From assembly GCA_038247995.1 (NCBI GenBank), contig JBBRUG010000147.1, forward strand, positions 1 through 13,951: a DNA stretch of 13,951 bases, written 5' to 3'. Shown here piece after piece: positions 13,474 to 13,951 of this stretch. The stretch's first letter is position 1; the number at the start of each line of letters is the position of its first letter. Below the pieces are notes generated by a model that saw only the letters and a list, made by a program, of their open reading frames with translations, was not told where the DNA came from and did not search any database. The stretch comes from JBBRUG01 sp038247995 (lineage in GTDB: Bacteria > Chloroflexota > Chloroflexia > Chloroflexales > Chloroflexaceae). Position numbers and translations under genes: made by a program.

Positions 13474-13691
13474 ATGGCCGACAGTAGTATTCATTTTGAC
13501 AAGGCTTTGAGTTGCAGGAATTCGTTGCGCTGGCAGATGCCCCGGTGGACGCGCTCGCCGGGATGAGCGCCGCTGATGCCGAGGCGCTGAAGAAAGCGCT
13601 GAACATTACAACCATCCGCGATCTGGCGGAGAACAAGTTTGTGCGCGTGGCTCAGGCCGTGATCGCGCTTGCGCCCGCAGGTAAAAACTAA
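13474..13691 (+). pseudogene. Small helical (helix-hairpin-helix-like) protein gene with a -1 frameshift near its 5' end
   Basis: An ATG at 13474 has a good SD (AAGGAG, 13459-13464) and a TATACT box about 50 bp upstream, but its frame (MADSSIHFDKALS...) soon stops. From 13503 the next frame is open to TAA (13689-13691) and reads GFELQEFVALADAPVDALAG, then SAADAEALKKALNITTIRDL and AENKFVRVAQAVIALA. This is well-formed helical coding sequence. Joining the two frames needs one extra base around GACAAGGC (13498-13505), for example AAA instead of AA, giving about 72 aa. It resembles short HhH/DUF4332-like domains, but I cannot name it. A TTG at 13512 with AAGG 7 nt upstream could start a shorter intact product. 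Confidence 0.65.
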
Positions 13692-13720
13692 GCTTGTAAC
13701 CAAACATAAAATTGCATAGG

Positions 13721-13749
13721 GTGCCTAAACAGATCGCTTGTTTAGGCAC
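13721..13749. terminator. 11-bp hairpin, possible terminator or IS end
   Basis: GTGCCTAAACA (13721-13731) pairs with TGTTTAGGCAC (13739-13749) around a 7-nt loop. It follows the small helical gene's stop by 29 bp. T runs are poor. Since transposase remains lie next to it, the inverted repeat might derive from an insertion-sequence end. Confidence 0.5.
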
Positions 13750-13797
13750 TAAATAGCGGTAAACGAGCGCCTGATGAGGGCGCTCGTTGTTGTAGAA
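13744..13797 (-). mobile_element. Remnant of IS3-type transposase C-terminus
   Basis: The minus strand encodes FYNNERPHQALVYRYLVP at 13797-13744. YNNERPHQAL is the well-known motif near the end of IS3-family (and related rve-domain) transposases. Nothing upstream or downstream on this strand resembles the rest of an integrase core, and the tRNA-Arg starts at 13875, so this is a fragment of perhaps 18 codons. The hairpin AACGAGCGCC/GGCGCTCGTT (13762-13771 with 13779-13788) is formed by these same codons. Confidence 0.65.
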
Positions 13798-13826
13798 TAG
13801 GGTATGTGATGCCGCAAGGGCGACCA

Positions 13827-13855
13827 TTGATCGTTCGGCTGCTTGCGGGTATACT
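13827..13855 (+). promoter_or_regulatory. Promoter of the tRNA-Arg gene
   Basis: TTGATC (13827-13832) and TATACT (13850-13855) are separated by 17 bp. The predicted start is about 12 nt before the mature tRNA 5' end. Confidence 0.65.
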
Positions 13856-13874
13856 AACGGCGGTATAAACCTAT

Positions 13875-13950
13875 GTCCCCGTAGCTCAGGGGATAGAGCA
13901 GCGGTTTCCTAAACCGCGTGTCGGCCGTTCGAGTCGGCCCGGGGACGCCA
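13875..13950 (+). tRNA. tRNA-Arg (anticodon CCU), with encoded CCA
   Basis: All parts of the cloverleaf are visible. The acceptor GTCCCCG pairs with CGGGGAC, followed by discriminator G and an encoded CCA. The D arm carries AGCTCAGGGGATAGAGC. The anticodon arm GCGGT-TTCCTAA-ACCGC has anticodon CCT, reading AGG (Arg). The T arm is GGCCG-TTCGAGT-CGGCC. A good promoter precedes it. An insertion-sequence remnant sits just upstream. Confidence 0.96.
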
Positions 13951-13951
13951 G

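Noticed and set aside
13606..13827. Complete 73-aa minus-strand gene containing YNNERPHQAL
   Set aside because: Only about 18 codons match a transposase end. The rest overlaps the small helical gene on the other strand and looks random.
1..13951. Defence system, phage module or biosynthetic gene cluster
   Set aside because: No nuclease, ATPase, capsid, integrase or assembly-line gene set is present. The genes are mostly single housekeeping or stress-type functions.

Overview
The window reads as chromosomal DNA of roughly 58-60 % GC from a free-living bacterium. I infer a member of the Chloroflexota, probably class Chloroflexia. That rests on the mix of protein families, the blend of Shine-Dalgarno (SD) starts with apparently leaderless starts, and the overall style of the sequence. 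It does not rest on a marker gene, so treat the taxonomy as tentative.

Layout. (1) The left edge (1-345, minus) holds the N-terminal part of a REP-associated tyrosine (Y1/IS200-like) transposase. Its gene runs off the window through an in-frame 9-bp minisatellite. (2) 507-3837 (plus) carries a PIG-L/LmbE deacetylase, a 400-bp gap with a terminator, a good promoter and a long foldable leader, then a class III aminotransferase and an OmpR-type response regulator. (3) 4045-6503 (plus) carries a membrane protein with a degenerate nucleotide-cyclase domain and a B12-binding-type radical SAM enzyme. (4) 6538-9182 is a small-protein block with a stress flavour: a stand-alone SWIM zinc-finger protein, a DUF892 (YciE/YciF) ferritin-like protein, a convergent DksA/TraR zinc-finger protein, and a membrane-anchored SRPBCC protein truncated by an in-frame TAG. 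(5) 9251-10730 holds a pentapeptide-repeat protein, then a chain of overlapping short ORFs that ends in an FhuF-type [2Fe-2S] C-terminus and looks like a broken gene. (6) 10859-13316 holds a PPOX-type flavoprotein, a DUF488 protein (minus), a GNAT acetyltransferase, a DinB-family protein and a GGQ release-factor-like protein. (7) The right end holds a small helical protein gene with an apparent 1-nt deletion, a short remnant of an IS3-type transposase, and a complete tRNA-Arg(CCU) with its own promoter.

How the genes work together. No large operon is evident. Most genes have their own promoter, SD or hairpin terminator. The tightest groupings are DUF488/GNAT (divergent, 11 bp apart), GNAT-DinB-GGQ (same strand, short gaps), and the DUF892/DksA/SRPBCC neighbourhood. 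No CRISPR array, defence island, phage module or biosynthetic cluster is visible.

What stands out. Three loci are broken by simple events: a TAG in the SRPBCC gene, several frame changes in the FhuF-like region, and a -1 shift in the small gene at 13474. They are either genuine decay or consensus errors, and read-level checking would decide. The most interesting possible biology is the catalytically dead membrane cyclase-like protein beside an orphan response regulator, the structured leader of the aminotransferase, and a compact promoter-GNRA hairpin-terminator unit ahead of the SWIM gene.
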